From: Candidatus Zhuqueibacterota bacterium RBG_16_48_16
Lineage (GTDB): Bacteria; Zhuqueibacterota; Zhuqueibacteria; Residuimicrobiales; Sediminimicrobiaceae
Length of the DNA: 10,045 nucleotides
Direction: 5' to 3'
Assembly: GCA_001771235.1 (NCBI GenBank)
Contig: METF01000276.1
Location: 1 to 10,045 of the forward strand
Shown: positions 1 through 7,200 of the stretch, piece after piece
Layout of the letters: every line of letters begins with the position of its first letter
Numbering within the stretch: position 1 is the first letter of the stretch
Translations under genes and position numbers: made by a program
The notes under the pieces: generated by a model
What the model was told of the DNA's origin: nothing
What the model saw: only the letters and a program-made list of their open reading frames with translations
The model's database searches: none

Positions 1-243
1 ATGAGTCTTTGTATCTGATGATGGTCGCAATTCACCTTCCATGATGCTGCCATCCAGTCGCACCAAAACGATATTTTCCGGCTTGAGCACTGTGTAGGGA
101 ACGCCGCTGGGCTTGATGGCAATGAACTCGCGCCGCTCATCGATCTGGCTGGCATTGCCAAAATTATGCTTGGCTAATCCCTGACGAGAGAGTTCCATAT
201 TCGCTTGCCACACGCGCTCCTTCATCTCCTGATAGCCGGTCAT
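1..243 (-). CDS. araD: L-ribulose-5-phosphate 4-epimerase, N-terminal part (cut by window edge)
   Basis: This class II aldolase-family enzyme converts L-ribulose 5-phosphate to D-xylulose 5-phosphate, the last step that feeds arabinose into the pentose phosphate pathway in the cytoplasm. The visible 81 codons start at an ATG and match the family N-terminus: LAKHNFGNAS (glycine/asparagine substrate loop), AIKPSGVPY (phosphate-binding KPSG) and PSSDTKTH at the very edge (the serine-serine-aspartate motif that precedes the zinc site). The zinc-binding histidines lie beyond the window, so completeness cannot be judged. The gene starts 22 bp after the araB stop, has a strong ribosome binding site and is very likely cotranscribed with araB. 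Related class II aldolases such as fuculose-phosphate aldolase share the fold, but the KPSGVPY and SSDTKTH wording and the araB neighbour make AraD the best call. Confidence 0.93.
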   Translation of the reverse strand, partial: MTGYQEMKERVWQANMELSRQGLAKHNFGNASQIDERREFIAIKPSGVPYTVLKPENIVLVRLDGSIMEGELRPSSDTKTH

Positions 244-250
244 CAGTTAT

Positions 251-257
251 CTCCTTT
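251..257 (-). promoter_or_regulatory. Ribosome binding site of araD
   Basis: The minus strand reads AAAGGAG, 7 nt before the araD ATG at 243-241. It is a near-consensus Shine-Dalgarno site in the short gap after the araB stop codon. It supports independent initiation of araD on an araB-araD message. Confidence 0.75.
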
Positions 258-265
258 AGGGGCTA

Positions 266-1948
266 CTAAAAGGTAAACCTGTTCTCGACAAAGTCACACA
301 GTGTGGAGTATCGCTCGTACAGGGCTTGGTATTTTCCGGCATTCTCGGCAACCGGCTGGTACACCCGCTCGAATCCGCTGCCCATGGCCATTTGCGCTTC
401 ACGCATGTTTTTATAAAGACCGGACGCCGTTGCCGCCGCCATAGCCGAGCCCAGGGCGCAGGCCTGCTCGGATACGGCGACTTTGATCGGCATGTTCAGC
501 ACATCGGCCGTCACTTGCATGATAAAGGGCGATTTCCTGGGAATGCCGCCGATGGCGATGACCCCTTTTATCTCGACGCCCTCCTGGACAAATCGGTCGA
601 CGATCTTTTTGGCGCCAAAAGCGGTTGCCTCAACCAGGGCGCGAAAAACCCTGGGCGCGTCGGAGCCCAGCGTGAGACCGGCGATGGCCCCTTTAAGAGC
701 CTGGTTGGCATCCGGGGTTCTCCGGCCGTTCATCCAGTCCAGGGCGATAATTCCGGATTCCTCGATGGAGATGTTTTCGGCTTCTTTTGACAGTGCGGGA
801 ATGAGCTGCTCGGAAATCCGTTCTATCACTTTTGCTGTTTTCGACCGGTCAAGCTCCGTATCCTCGGCAAATAGTTTTTCCAGCGGCCACATCAACAGTT
901 GTTTGAACCAGGCGTAAATATCGCCTAACGCGGACTGTCCCGCTTCCAGACCCAGCAGGCCGGGAATGATCGAGCCATCTACCTGGCCGCAGATGCCCTT
1001 GACCAGGTGCTCGCCTGCTGCGGTTATCTCGGTCGTGATCATGTCGCAGGTCGATGTGCCCATGACCTTGACCAGCATATTCGGCTCGATGCCCGCGCCG
1101 ACCGCGCCGAAATGGGCGTCGAAAGAGCCTGTGCCGACCACGACATCTGTTGGCAGGCCCAGGCGTTCGGCCCACTTTTTTGTCAGTGTGCCCACCGGCA
1201 CATCGCCGGTATAGCTGGCCACAAAAAGCCGATTGCGCAATCCGGCTAACAGCGGATCGAGTCCGGCAAGGAATTCCTCCGGCGGCAGTCCGCCCCAGGA
1301 GAGGTGCCATAAGGCTTTATGGCCGGCGGCGGTGCGGCTTCGCTTCATGGTGAGGGGATCGGTCAGGCCGGTCAACAGCGCCGGAATCCAGTCGCAATGC
1401 TCGACCCAGGAAAAGGCGGCGTCCCGCACCTTCGGGTCCTCGCGAAGAATATGTAAAATCTTGGACCAGAACCATTCGGATGAATAAACCCCGCCTTCAT
1501 ATTTTGTATAATCTTCGCCGCCCCAGGTTTTGGCAAAACGGTTGATCTCTTCGGCCTCTTTGACGGCCGTGTGATCTTTCCACAAGACGAACATGGCATT
1601 GGGATTTTCCTCGAATCCGGGCGTGAGAGAAAGCGGCGTGCCGTTCCTGTCAACCGCACAGGGAGTCGATCCCGTGGTATCGACGGCAAGTCCTCTCACT
1701 TTCGCCGACATACCTTTCGGTGCCCTGGCAAGAGCGCCTTTTATGGCTGCTTCCAGCCCTTCGACATAATCCAAAGGATGCTGGCGGAACCGGTTTTTCG
1801 CAGAGTTGCAGTATTTTCCTTCTTTCCAGCGCGGATAGTCGGACACATGGGTCGAAACTTCCGCACCGTTGGCGGCATCAACCACCACAACGCGCACCGT
1901 GTCGGTGCCAAAATCAACGCCGATAACATAGTGTTCTTTTGCTCGCAA
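266..1948 (-). CDS. araB: Ribulokinase (L-ribulokinase, FGGY family)
   Basis: AraB uses ATP to phosphorylate L-ribulose to L-ribulose 5-phosphate in the cytoplasm. The protein is about 560 residues, the usual AraB length, and is collinear with E. coli AraB. Counting from the TTG start at 1948, visible motifs are the N-terminal phosphate loop GVDFGTDTVR (about 10-19), DTTGSTP (about 90-96), NPNAMFVLWKDHTA (about 115-128), YSSEWFWSKILH (about 155-166), GSFDAHFGAVGAG with the likely catalytic base Asp277, GTSTCDM (about 297-303), GQVDGS, DWMNGRRTPDANQ and the C-terminal GGIPRKSPF (about 467-475). An upstream in-frame GTG at 1960 also exists. I prefer the TTG because GGGAG (1958-1954) sits 5 nt before it, the GTG lacks a Shine-Dalgarno site, and known AraB proteins have only a few residues before the phosphate loop. 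It is followed by araD. No missing key residue or frameshift is seen. Confidence 0.95.
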   Translation of the reverse strand: MRAKEHYVIGVDFGTDTVRVVVVDAANGAEVSTHVSDYPRWKEGKYCNSAKNRFRQHPLDYVEGLEAAIKGALARAPKGMSAKVRGLAVDTTGSTPCAVDRNGTPLSLTPGFEENPNAMFVLWKDHTAVKEAEEINRFAKTWGGEDYTKYEGGVYSSEWFWSKILHILREDPKVRDAAFSWVEHCDWIPALLTGLTDPLTMKRSRTAAGHKALWHLSWGGLPPEEFLAGLDPLLAGLRNRLFVASYTGDVPVGTLTKKWAERLGLPTDVVVGTGSFDAHFGAVGAGIEPNMLVKVMGTSTCDMITTEITAAGEHLVKGICGQVDGSIIPGLLGLEAGQSALGDIYAWFKQLLMWPLEKLFAEDTELDRSKTAKVIERISEQLIPALSKEAENISIEESGIIALDWMNGRRTPDANQALKGAIAGLTLGSDAPRVFRALVEATAFGAKKIVDRFVQEGVEIKGVIAIGGIPRKSPFIMQVTADVLNMPIKVAVSEQACALGSAMAAATASGLYKNMREAQMAMGSGFERVYQPVAENAGKYQALYERYSTLCDFVENRFTF

Positions 1949-1974
1949 GGGTACTCCCACTATTTAAGCCCGGA

Positions 1975-2002
1975 TTCATAATTAGACTTTTTATGCCAAC
2001 AA
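1975..2002 (-). promoter_or_regulatory. Possible sigma70-type promoter for araBD
   Basis: On the minus strand TTGTTG (2002-1997) is followed after 16 nt by TATGAA (1980-1975). This would place a transcript start some 20 nt before the araB start. The match is moderate and the 185-bp gap between the tRNA and araB is AT-rich, so chance is possible. Sugar operons are usually regulated, but no convincing operator is visible. Confidence 0.28.
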
Positions 2003-2145
2003 CAATCATCAGGTTTCATGAGGCCGCTTTTTCGTCTCTGATTCGCGATCAAAAATCCCTGCAATCTATTTTCCATCAAAAAAGCAGGACGAGGTGAATG
2101 GAAGAGGCATTTATGCTCAGTGCCAGACAGGTGCATCTGCCAGAG

Positions 2146-2219
<74 letters not shown>

Positions 2220-2232
2220 AGATGTTGTTTAT

Positions 2233-2238
2233 ATTATA
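2233..2238 (-). promoter_or_regulatory. Probable -10 box of the tRNA-Arg promoter
   Basis: A perfect TATAAT lies on the minus strand 13 nt before the mature tRNA 5' end, a suitable distance for a short leader. The region 17 nt further upstream (TGAAAA) is a poor -35 match. It would overlap the last codons of the recombinase remnant, so the native -35 may have been changed by past rearrangement. Confidence 0.4.
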
Positions 2239-2246
2239 TTTTTAAA

Positions 2247-2573
2247 TCACCTCATTTTCACTGAATTGGCTGAGGTGGCAATAGGTTGGCAAACTGAAAA
2301 TACTTGGCTCATTGTATTTATCTGTTTTCGTTTATGAGATGAAGCAAGACGTGCGTGGCTCTTTGAGGAAATCCACATTGTGCACAGGATTTGATCTTGC
2401 TTCGTTCCATTTGATGGCAAGATTGTACATCCGTTGAAGACATGCAAGCTCACGATTTATTGTGGCGTCGGACGCACCTTCCAACTTTCTTGACGCTATA
2501 TAATCTTCAATATCATAAAATCGTAGAACCAAGCTATCGTACCGTCTTTTCGACTTTTTGGATAGACTGACAT
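2247..2573 (-). pseudogene. Tyrosine recombinase/phage integrase remnant, catalytic core deleted
   Basis: Three collinear pieces of a phage-type tyrosine recombinase survive on the minus strand. Piece one (ATG at 2573 to about 2513) encodes MSVYPKSRKDGTIAWFYDFM, the typical N-terminal arm-binding start, preceded by a GAGGGGG-rich Shine-Dalgarno-like stretch. Piece two (about 2526-2356) is in another frame and encodes the SAM-like core-binding domain: IEDYIASRKLEGASDATINR, then RELACLQRMYNLAIKW and NPVHNVDFLKEP. Piece three (2357-2247) is shifted again and reads HARLASSHKRKQINTMSQVF, resembling the segment after the nucleophilic tyrosine at the C-terminus of such integrases. The catalytic domain with the Arg-Lys-His-Arg-His-Tyr residues is missing, so the product cannot recombine DNA. 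A full family member has roughly 350-400 residues; only about 110 codons remain. Piece two is a confident match, piece one likely, piece three more tentative. The gene points at tRNA-Arg and ends 27 bp before it. Confidence 0.8.
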
Positions 2574-3220
2574 AGTCCGCCCCCTCATCAAAAGTTTTAT
2601 AAGCACGATTAATTGACGAAAATGATACAAAAATTTATTACTAAATGCAATCCTAAATTGTAGCTATTCAACATCGGTTGAGAAACTCTCGTCTTCAACG
2701 GCAAATGCTCTATACACTGTAAACGGCCGAAAAACAGAAGTAAGTTCAAAATGATTAAAGTCAAAATTATTCGTTAGCAGAAGTGGCGAGATATTTTCAT
2801 TCAAATGATTTTGTTTTCAAATATGTTGACTCTGCACCTTAGGCTCAAATGGGGCTGGAAGCCCTAATCCATTAAGGAACCCTGGATGGAAATCCTGGGC
2901 GATCAGGAACATTTGAAAACATCGTATTCTCGAATGTTGCGGCTCATGATGCATCCCTTAGCTTCTTTCAATTCTTTGGTTTCCGCTAATCGCTTTTCAT
3001 TTTCATGCTTTCACGGGCCACAAGCCAAATGCCAAAAGCGAAAAGCCTTTTTGCAATACCTCTCACTTAATCAGGTCCACCCGGGCCATACATCTGACAT
3101 CACAAATCGTTAGTCTTAAATCTTATATCCCAGGCCATCATTTAGCATTTTCTCGTTTTGTTACACACCCGTAAGTGAGGTTTAACCACCAGGGGGTCAG
3201 GGCTGTGTACGACGGCATCG
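2574..3220. other. Gene-free stretch, probable decayed DNA
   Basis: No gene is recognisable on either strand across about 650 bp. The half nearest the recombinase is AT-rich. Some minus-strand frames look faintly protein-like: a 45-codon reading frame with ATG at 2954 and stop at 2817; the same frame after that stop, open to 2664 and ending YRAFAVEDESFSTDVE; and a 32-codon stretch ending at 2903 that includes KRLAETKELKEAKG. None has a known relative that I can name. They may be coding fossils of the element that carried the recombinase, or chance. A nested inverted repeat at 2991-3040 is listed separately. I see no RNA gene, insertion sequence end or CRISPR repeat here. Confidence 0.5.
2991..3040. 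repeat. Nested imperfect inverted repeat (50 bp)
   Basis: The arms pair in three nested blocks: CGCTTTT (2991-2997) with AAAAGCG (3034-3040), CATTT (2998-3002) with AAATG (3027-3031), and GCTT (3007-3010) with AAGC (3022-3025). The unpaired parts are a 2-nt bulge at 3032-3033, a small internal loop and an 11-nt apical loop. This gives 16 base pairs in total. A plus-strand run of five T follows only at 3049-3053, and the minus strand has no U-run, so it is not a clear terminator. It could be a structured RNA, a small non-autonomous repeat or a chance fold. Confidence 0.45.
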
Positions 3221-3263
3221 AAAAAATAATACAGGGACAAATCCAAAATCGATCTGTCCCTGT
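3221..3263 (-). terminator. Rho-independent terminator after the Yip1-family gene
   Basis: Perfect 9-bp arms ACAGGGACA and TGTCCCTGT (3263-3255 and 3239-3231) enclose a 15-nt loop. On the minus strand the stem is followed by ATTATTTTTT (3230-3221), a U-rich tract. It begins 20 bp after the stop of the Yip1-family gene and faces the right way to end that transcription unit. The loop is longer than usual for a terminator. Confidence 0.72.
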
Positions 3264-3283
3264 TGATGTGTGCAGATTTTTCA

Positions 3284-3847
3284 CTAGGCCAGGATAGCGC
3301 CGGCGATTCCCATGATCACAGCGCTAATGATGATAATGGCCAGTATGGAAACAACCGTGTAGGGTACAACTTTTTCTTTTGGCGTTTCCATCAGTACCGG
3401 CAGGCCGAGGTAGAAAAGGTAGATGGTGTAAATCAAGCCCAAAATGGCTAACGGAGCGATGGACGGCAAAATGGCCACGACTCCGGCCACCAACGCCGCA
3501 GTCGAGCTGTAGGCGACCAGCTTGAAAGCGGCCACACTGTTTTTGGTGCTTTCGAACTGGGGAGCAAGTGCATTGACCACCATAGCGGATACGTAGAGAC
3601 TGACCTGGTACAGCACATAAGCAAAAACCGCCCAAATCAATCCGCGAAAAAAGTTAACCCTGTCGCCCCTCAACGGATAGCCGATAATGGCCTGTCCGAT
3701 AAAGTTGGCAACTATCGGAATAGCCACCAGGTAGAGAAGGTAATCTTTGATAATGGAAGTCTGGGTGGATTCCTCGGCTTTGATGTCATCCCATGCGGTT
3801 TTGGGCGTAAAAAGGATTCTTTTGACCTTGTCGATGAGTTTGTCCAT
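3284..3847 (-). CDS. Yip1-family integral membrane protein
   Basis: The product is 187 residues with a short charged N-terminus (MDKLIDKVKRILFTPKTAWD) and about five hydrophobic helices near 37-57, 68-94, 110-128, 130-150 and 163-186. The segment LFYLGLPVLMETPKEKVVPY (about 144-163) is typical of the bacterial Yip1 family (PF04893). These are inner-membrane proteins of poorly known function; a role in envelope or membrane organisation is inference. I chose the ATG at 3847 because GGAGG lies 7 nt before it; the frame extends 5 codons further to a TTG at 3862 with no better support. It is 91 bp after the HicB-like gene, may have its own promoter near 3926-3955, and ends at a strong terminator. 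No cytoplasmic partner gene is adjacent. Confidence 0.85.
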   Translation of the reverse strand: MDKLIDKVKRILFTPKTAWDDIKAEESTQTSIIKDYLLYLVAIPIVANFIGQAIIGYPLRGDRVNFFRGLIWAVFAYVLYQVSLYVSAMVVNALAPQFESTKNSVAAFKLVAYSSTAALVAGVVAILPSIAPLAILGLIYTIYLFYLGLPVLMETPKEKVVPYTVVSILAIIIISAVIMGIAGAILA

Positions 3848-3925
3848 AAATCGTCCCTCCAAAGGGTATGTGATTAGGTTTTACTGGTAGACAGCACGGA
3901 AGTGGATTTTTATTCAACGCCAGCT

Positions 3926-3955
3926 AATATAGTTAAAATTATTCGTAAATATCAA
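3926..3955 (-). promoter_or_regulatory. Candidate sigma70-type promoter for the Yip1-family gene
   Basis: On the minus strand TTGATA (3955-3950) and TATATT (3931-3926) are separated by 18 nt. Both hexamers are close to consensus. The site overlaps the end of the HicB-like gene and would give a leader of about 70 nt before the ATG at 3847. The AT-rich context makes chance matches possible. Confidence 0.35.
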
Positions 3956-4169
3956 GATAATCGTTTTGAGGAATCGGCAGGTTCTTATAAACGCGAAACA
4001 GAATCCACTCCTCAAGAATCTCATCCAATTGGTTTCTGCACTGCTCCAGCGTCGGAGCATTTGAGTAAACACCAGGGCACTCAAGAATCTCCCCGTAGTA
4101 TGTCCCGTCATCCGGGAGGATTTCATACCTGGCGTGATCCATAGCTGTCTGAATGTACTTCCTGATCAT
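3939..4169 (-). CDS. HicB-family antitoxin-like protein (no HicA partner seen)
   Basis: The 76-residue product has the small HicB/UPF0150 partial RNase H-like fold pattern: YEILPDDGTYYGEILECPGV (about 15-34), then a helix beginning TLEQCRNQLDEILEEWILF and the ending LPIPQND. The YYGEILECPGV core corresponds to the substrate-like strand and loop that binds the HicA toxin in known pairs. Full HicB proteins often add a C-terminal DNA-binding domain; here the protein ends soon after the fold, so it is the short type. The ATG at 4169 has GGAAGG a few bases upstream. The gene begins 33 bp after dnaE stops. No HicA-size frame (about 60 codons) fits in the flanking gaps, so it is an orphan in this window. 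Short solitary HicB-like genes are common and may not be antitoxins at all. Confidence 0.78.
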   Translation of the reverse strand: MIRKYIQTAMDHARYEILPDDGTYYGEILECPGVYSNAPTLEQCRNQLDEILEEWILFRVYKNLPIPQNDYLDIYE

Positions 4170-4202
4170 TTCTTCACCTTCCTTCTATGCCAAACAACTG
4201 CC

Positions 4203-7200
4203 TCAGCCGCCGACCCAGACATTTTCGCGACCGACTTTGTCGCGGAGCTCGTTCACCAGTTTGAGCGAGGGCTGAACTTTGATCGTTTTCGAGCGCAGGA
4301 CGAAACTGCTGTCTTCTTCCGTTCTTACGTTAATATAAGCCGGAACGCTTCCTGTGCACTGGCCCAAAATGCCTTTCACATCATCGAGCAGGTGGCCATC
4401 CGATTCAGCAGCATTAAAGGCGACACACAGACTCGTGGTGAAACGCTCCCTGGCCTGCTCCAGGGGGATGATCTCGTCGGCGATGAGTTTTGGCGACTCT
4501 CCCTCCCGCACGCTGATTTTGCCGATGATCATCACCAAAACGTCCGGCTGAAGCAGCGAGCCGAATTTATCATAGCAATCGGCAAATGCCAGTCCCTCGA
4601 TAGAGCCGGTGAAATCCTCTATCTTGAAAAAGCCCATAGGCCGGTTCTGCCGGTCGAAATGTTTTTTGAATTCCACAATGATCCCACAAACGCGCACCTG
4701 CGAATTGTCTCTTTGGTTTTCGGTCTCATCGAGAGAAAGAGTTGAAAAGACTTTGACCTCCTCGCGGTATTTCTCCAAAGGATGCCCGGATAAATAAAAA
4801 CCGAGGATCGCTTTTTCCTTATTCAGGATCGTGCTCTCACTCCATTCCGGGATGTTCGGCAGAGGCGGGGCTGCGAAAGCGTTCCGATCTTCCACTGCGT
4901 CAAAAAGCGTGGTTTGTCCGTGCGCATGCTGGGCTTGCAGGCGTTGGCCAAATTCGAAGGCTCGCTCGACGCTGTCGTACAATTGAGCGCGATTCCCCTG
5001 AAGGCTCTTCATCGCCCCGGCTTCGATCAGGCTTTCGAGTACCTTGCGGTTGATCGCTTTGAGATCGACATGCTCGCAAAGCTCAAAGATGCTTGCGAGC
5101 TTTCCCACTTTTCCCCTCGCTTCGACAATAGCCTGAATGGCGCCCTTGCCGACGTTCTTGACCGCACCGAGACCGAATCGTATACCCTCATCTGTCACCA
5201 CAAAATCGACAAAGCTTTCATTGACGTCGGGCGGCAGCACCTTGATCCCCATGTTACGGGCTTCTTCCAGGAGAATCGTCACCCTGTCCGAATTGTTCAT
5301 TTCGCTGCTTATTGTCGCGGCCATAAATTCGGCCGGGAAGTGCGCTTTCAAATAAGCCGTTTGGTAGGCCACCAGCGAATAGCAGGCGGCGTGCGACTTG
5401 TTGAATCCATAACCGGCGAATCGCGCCATCATGTCGTAAATCTCATCCGCCGTTTTTTCCGGCACACCCTTCTTTTTGGCACCTTCGATGAATTTGGTGC
5501 GCTGCTCCATCATGATCTCGAAATTTTTCTTGCCCATGGCTCGCCGCAGCAAATCGGCGCCGCCCAGGGTAAAGCCGCCCACATCGCTGGCGATTTGCAT
5601 GACCTGTTCCTGGTAGACGGCAATTCCGTAGGTGTCCTTCAGGATGGGCTCCAGCAGGGGGTGCAGATATTTGATCTTGGATTTGTCCTTTTTCCCCTGA
5701 ATAAAATTGTCGATGAATTCCATCGGCCCCGGACGATATAGGGCATTCATGGCGATGAGGTCTTCGATAGATTCGGGTTGGAGCTTTTTCAAATAATCCC
5801 TCATCCCGGTGCTTTCAAACTGAAAGAGTCCGATGGTTTGTCCCTTGGAAAAAAGCGCATAGACTTTTGAATCATCGAGCGGGATATCGTCGATATCGAT
5901 GTCGATGCCTTTTTGCTTCAGGGTGTTTATGGTTTTCTGAATCACGGTCAGCGTGCGCAAGCCGAGAAAATCCATCTTTAAAACGCCCACGCTCTCCAGA
6001 CATTTCATATCATACTGCGTGGTAATATCATCGTCTTTGGTCTTGTAGAGCGGGACATAATTTGTCAGCTCGTCCGGCGTGATGACCACCCCGGCGGCGT
6101 GTGTGGAGGCGTGCCGCGACAGGCCTTCGAGAACACGCGAGTATTCCAGCAGTTTTTTGTGTTGCTCATCGCGGTTCTCCAGCTCCTTCAATTCCCGCAC
6201 GGTATTGATCGCACTTTCGAGCTTGATATTGAGCTGGCTGGGGACGAGCTTGGCTATTTTATCGACTTCTCCATAGCTCATTTTCAGGACGCGGCCAACA
6301 TCGCGAATCACGGCCCGCGCGGCCATGGTTCCGAAGGTGATGATCTGGCAAACGTTCTTTTCACCATATTTTCGTTTGACATAATCGATCACTTCTTCGC
6401 GGCGTTCATAGCAAAAATCGATGTCAATATCCGGCATGCTGACCCGCTCGGGATTGAGGAATCGCTCGAAAAGAAGGCCATATTGGATGGGATCGATATT
6501 GGTGATGTGCAGGCAATAAGCCGCCAGGCTGCCAGCCACCGATCCTCTGCCGGGGCCGACGGGGATGCCGCTCTCGCGGGCATATTTAATGAAATCGTAG
6601 GTAATCAAAAAATAACCCGAATAGCCCATTTGTTGAAGGATATGCAGCTCTTTGTCGAGGCGCTCCTGCAGCTCCGGCGTGATCTCTTTGTATCGCTCCC
6701 GCAAACCCTGTTGCGCCAGGTTGGTCAAATATTCATCGAGCGATTCTGCCTTGCTGTCCTGGGGAATATGAAAATGGGGTAAATGATAGCGGTCAAAATC
6801 CAGCAGCAGATTGCATTTGTCAGCTACTTCGAGCGTATTTTCCAGCACCTCCGGATGGTTCGGAAACATCTCCGCCATCTCAGCGGCGTTCTTAAAATAG
6901 AGCTGATCGGTGTTGTAGCGCATTCTGTCGGGATCGTCATAGTCCTTGCCCGTTTGCAGGCACAACAATACATCGTGCGCCTGATAGTGTTCTTTTTTCA
7001 GGTAATGAATATCATTCGTTGCCACAACCTTGATGTCAAGCTCCCGGGCAATGGACAAAATGCCCTGGCGCGAAATCTCTTCTTGTTTGATGTTATGATT
7101 TTGAATTTCGAGATAAAAATCGTCGCCGAAAATAGCCCGATATTCCTCTATTTTTTCAATCGCCCTGGCGCGGCCCTGGTTCAGAAATGAGCTCTGGATT

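Noticed and set aside
2039..2051. Near-palindrome TGATTCGCGATCA between the tRNA and araB, considered as an arabinose operator
   Set aside because: Only 4 bp of true symmetry around an off-centre core, single copy, and no match to AraC or AraR sites that I can justify.
2613..2641. Plus-strand promoter-like pair TTGACG, 17 nt, TATTAC
   Set aside because: It would transcribe into DNA with no plus-strand gene, and the area is AT-rich enough to give such matches by chance.
2886..3113. 75-codon plus-strand reading frame in the gene-free stretch
   Set aside because: No ribosome binding site, no recognisable domain, opposite strand to all real genes, and it runs through the inverted repeat at 2991-3040. 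Probably chance.
3848..3938. Possible hicA toxin gene next to the HicB-like gene
   Set aside because: The gap is only 91 bp, with no frame of HicA length and no HicA motif.
4914..5741. 275-codon plus-strand reading frame opposite dnaE
   Set aside because: It lies wholly antisense to the conserved DnaE palm and fingers coding region and its translation resembles no protein family. It is a shadow of dnaE codon use.
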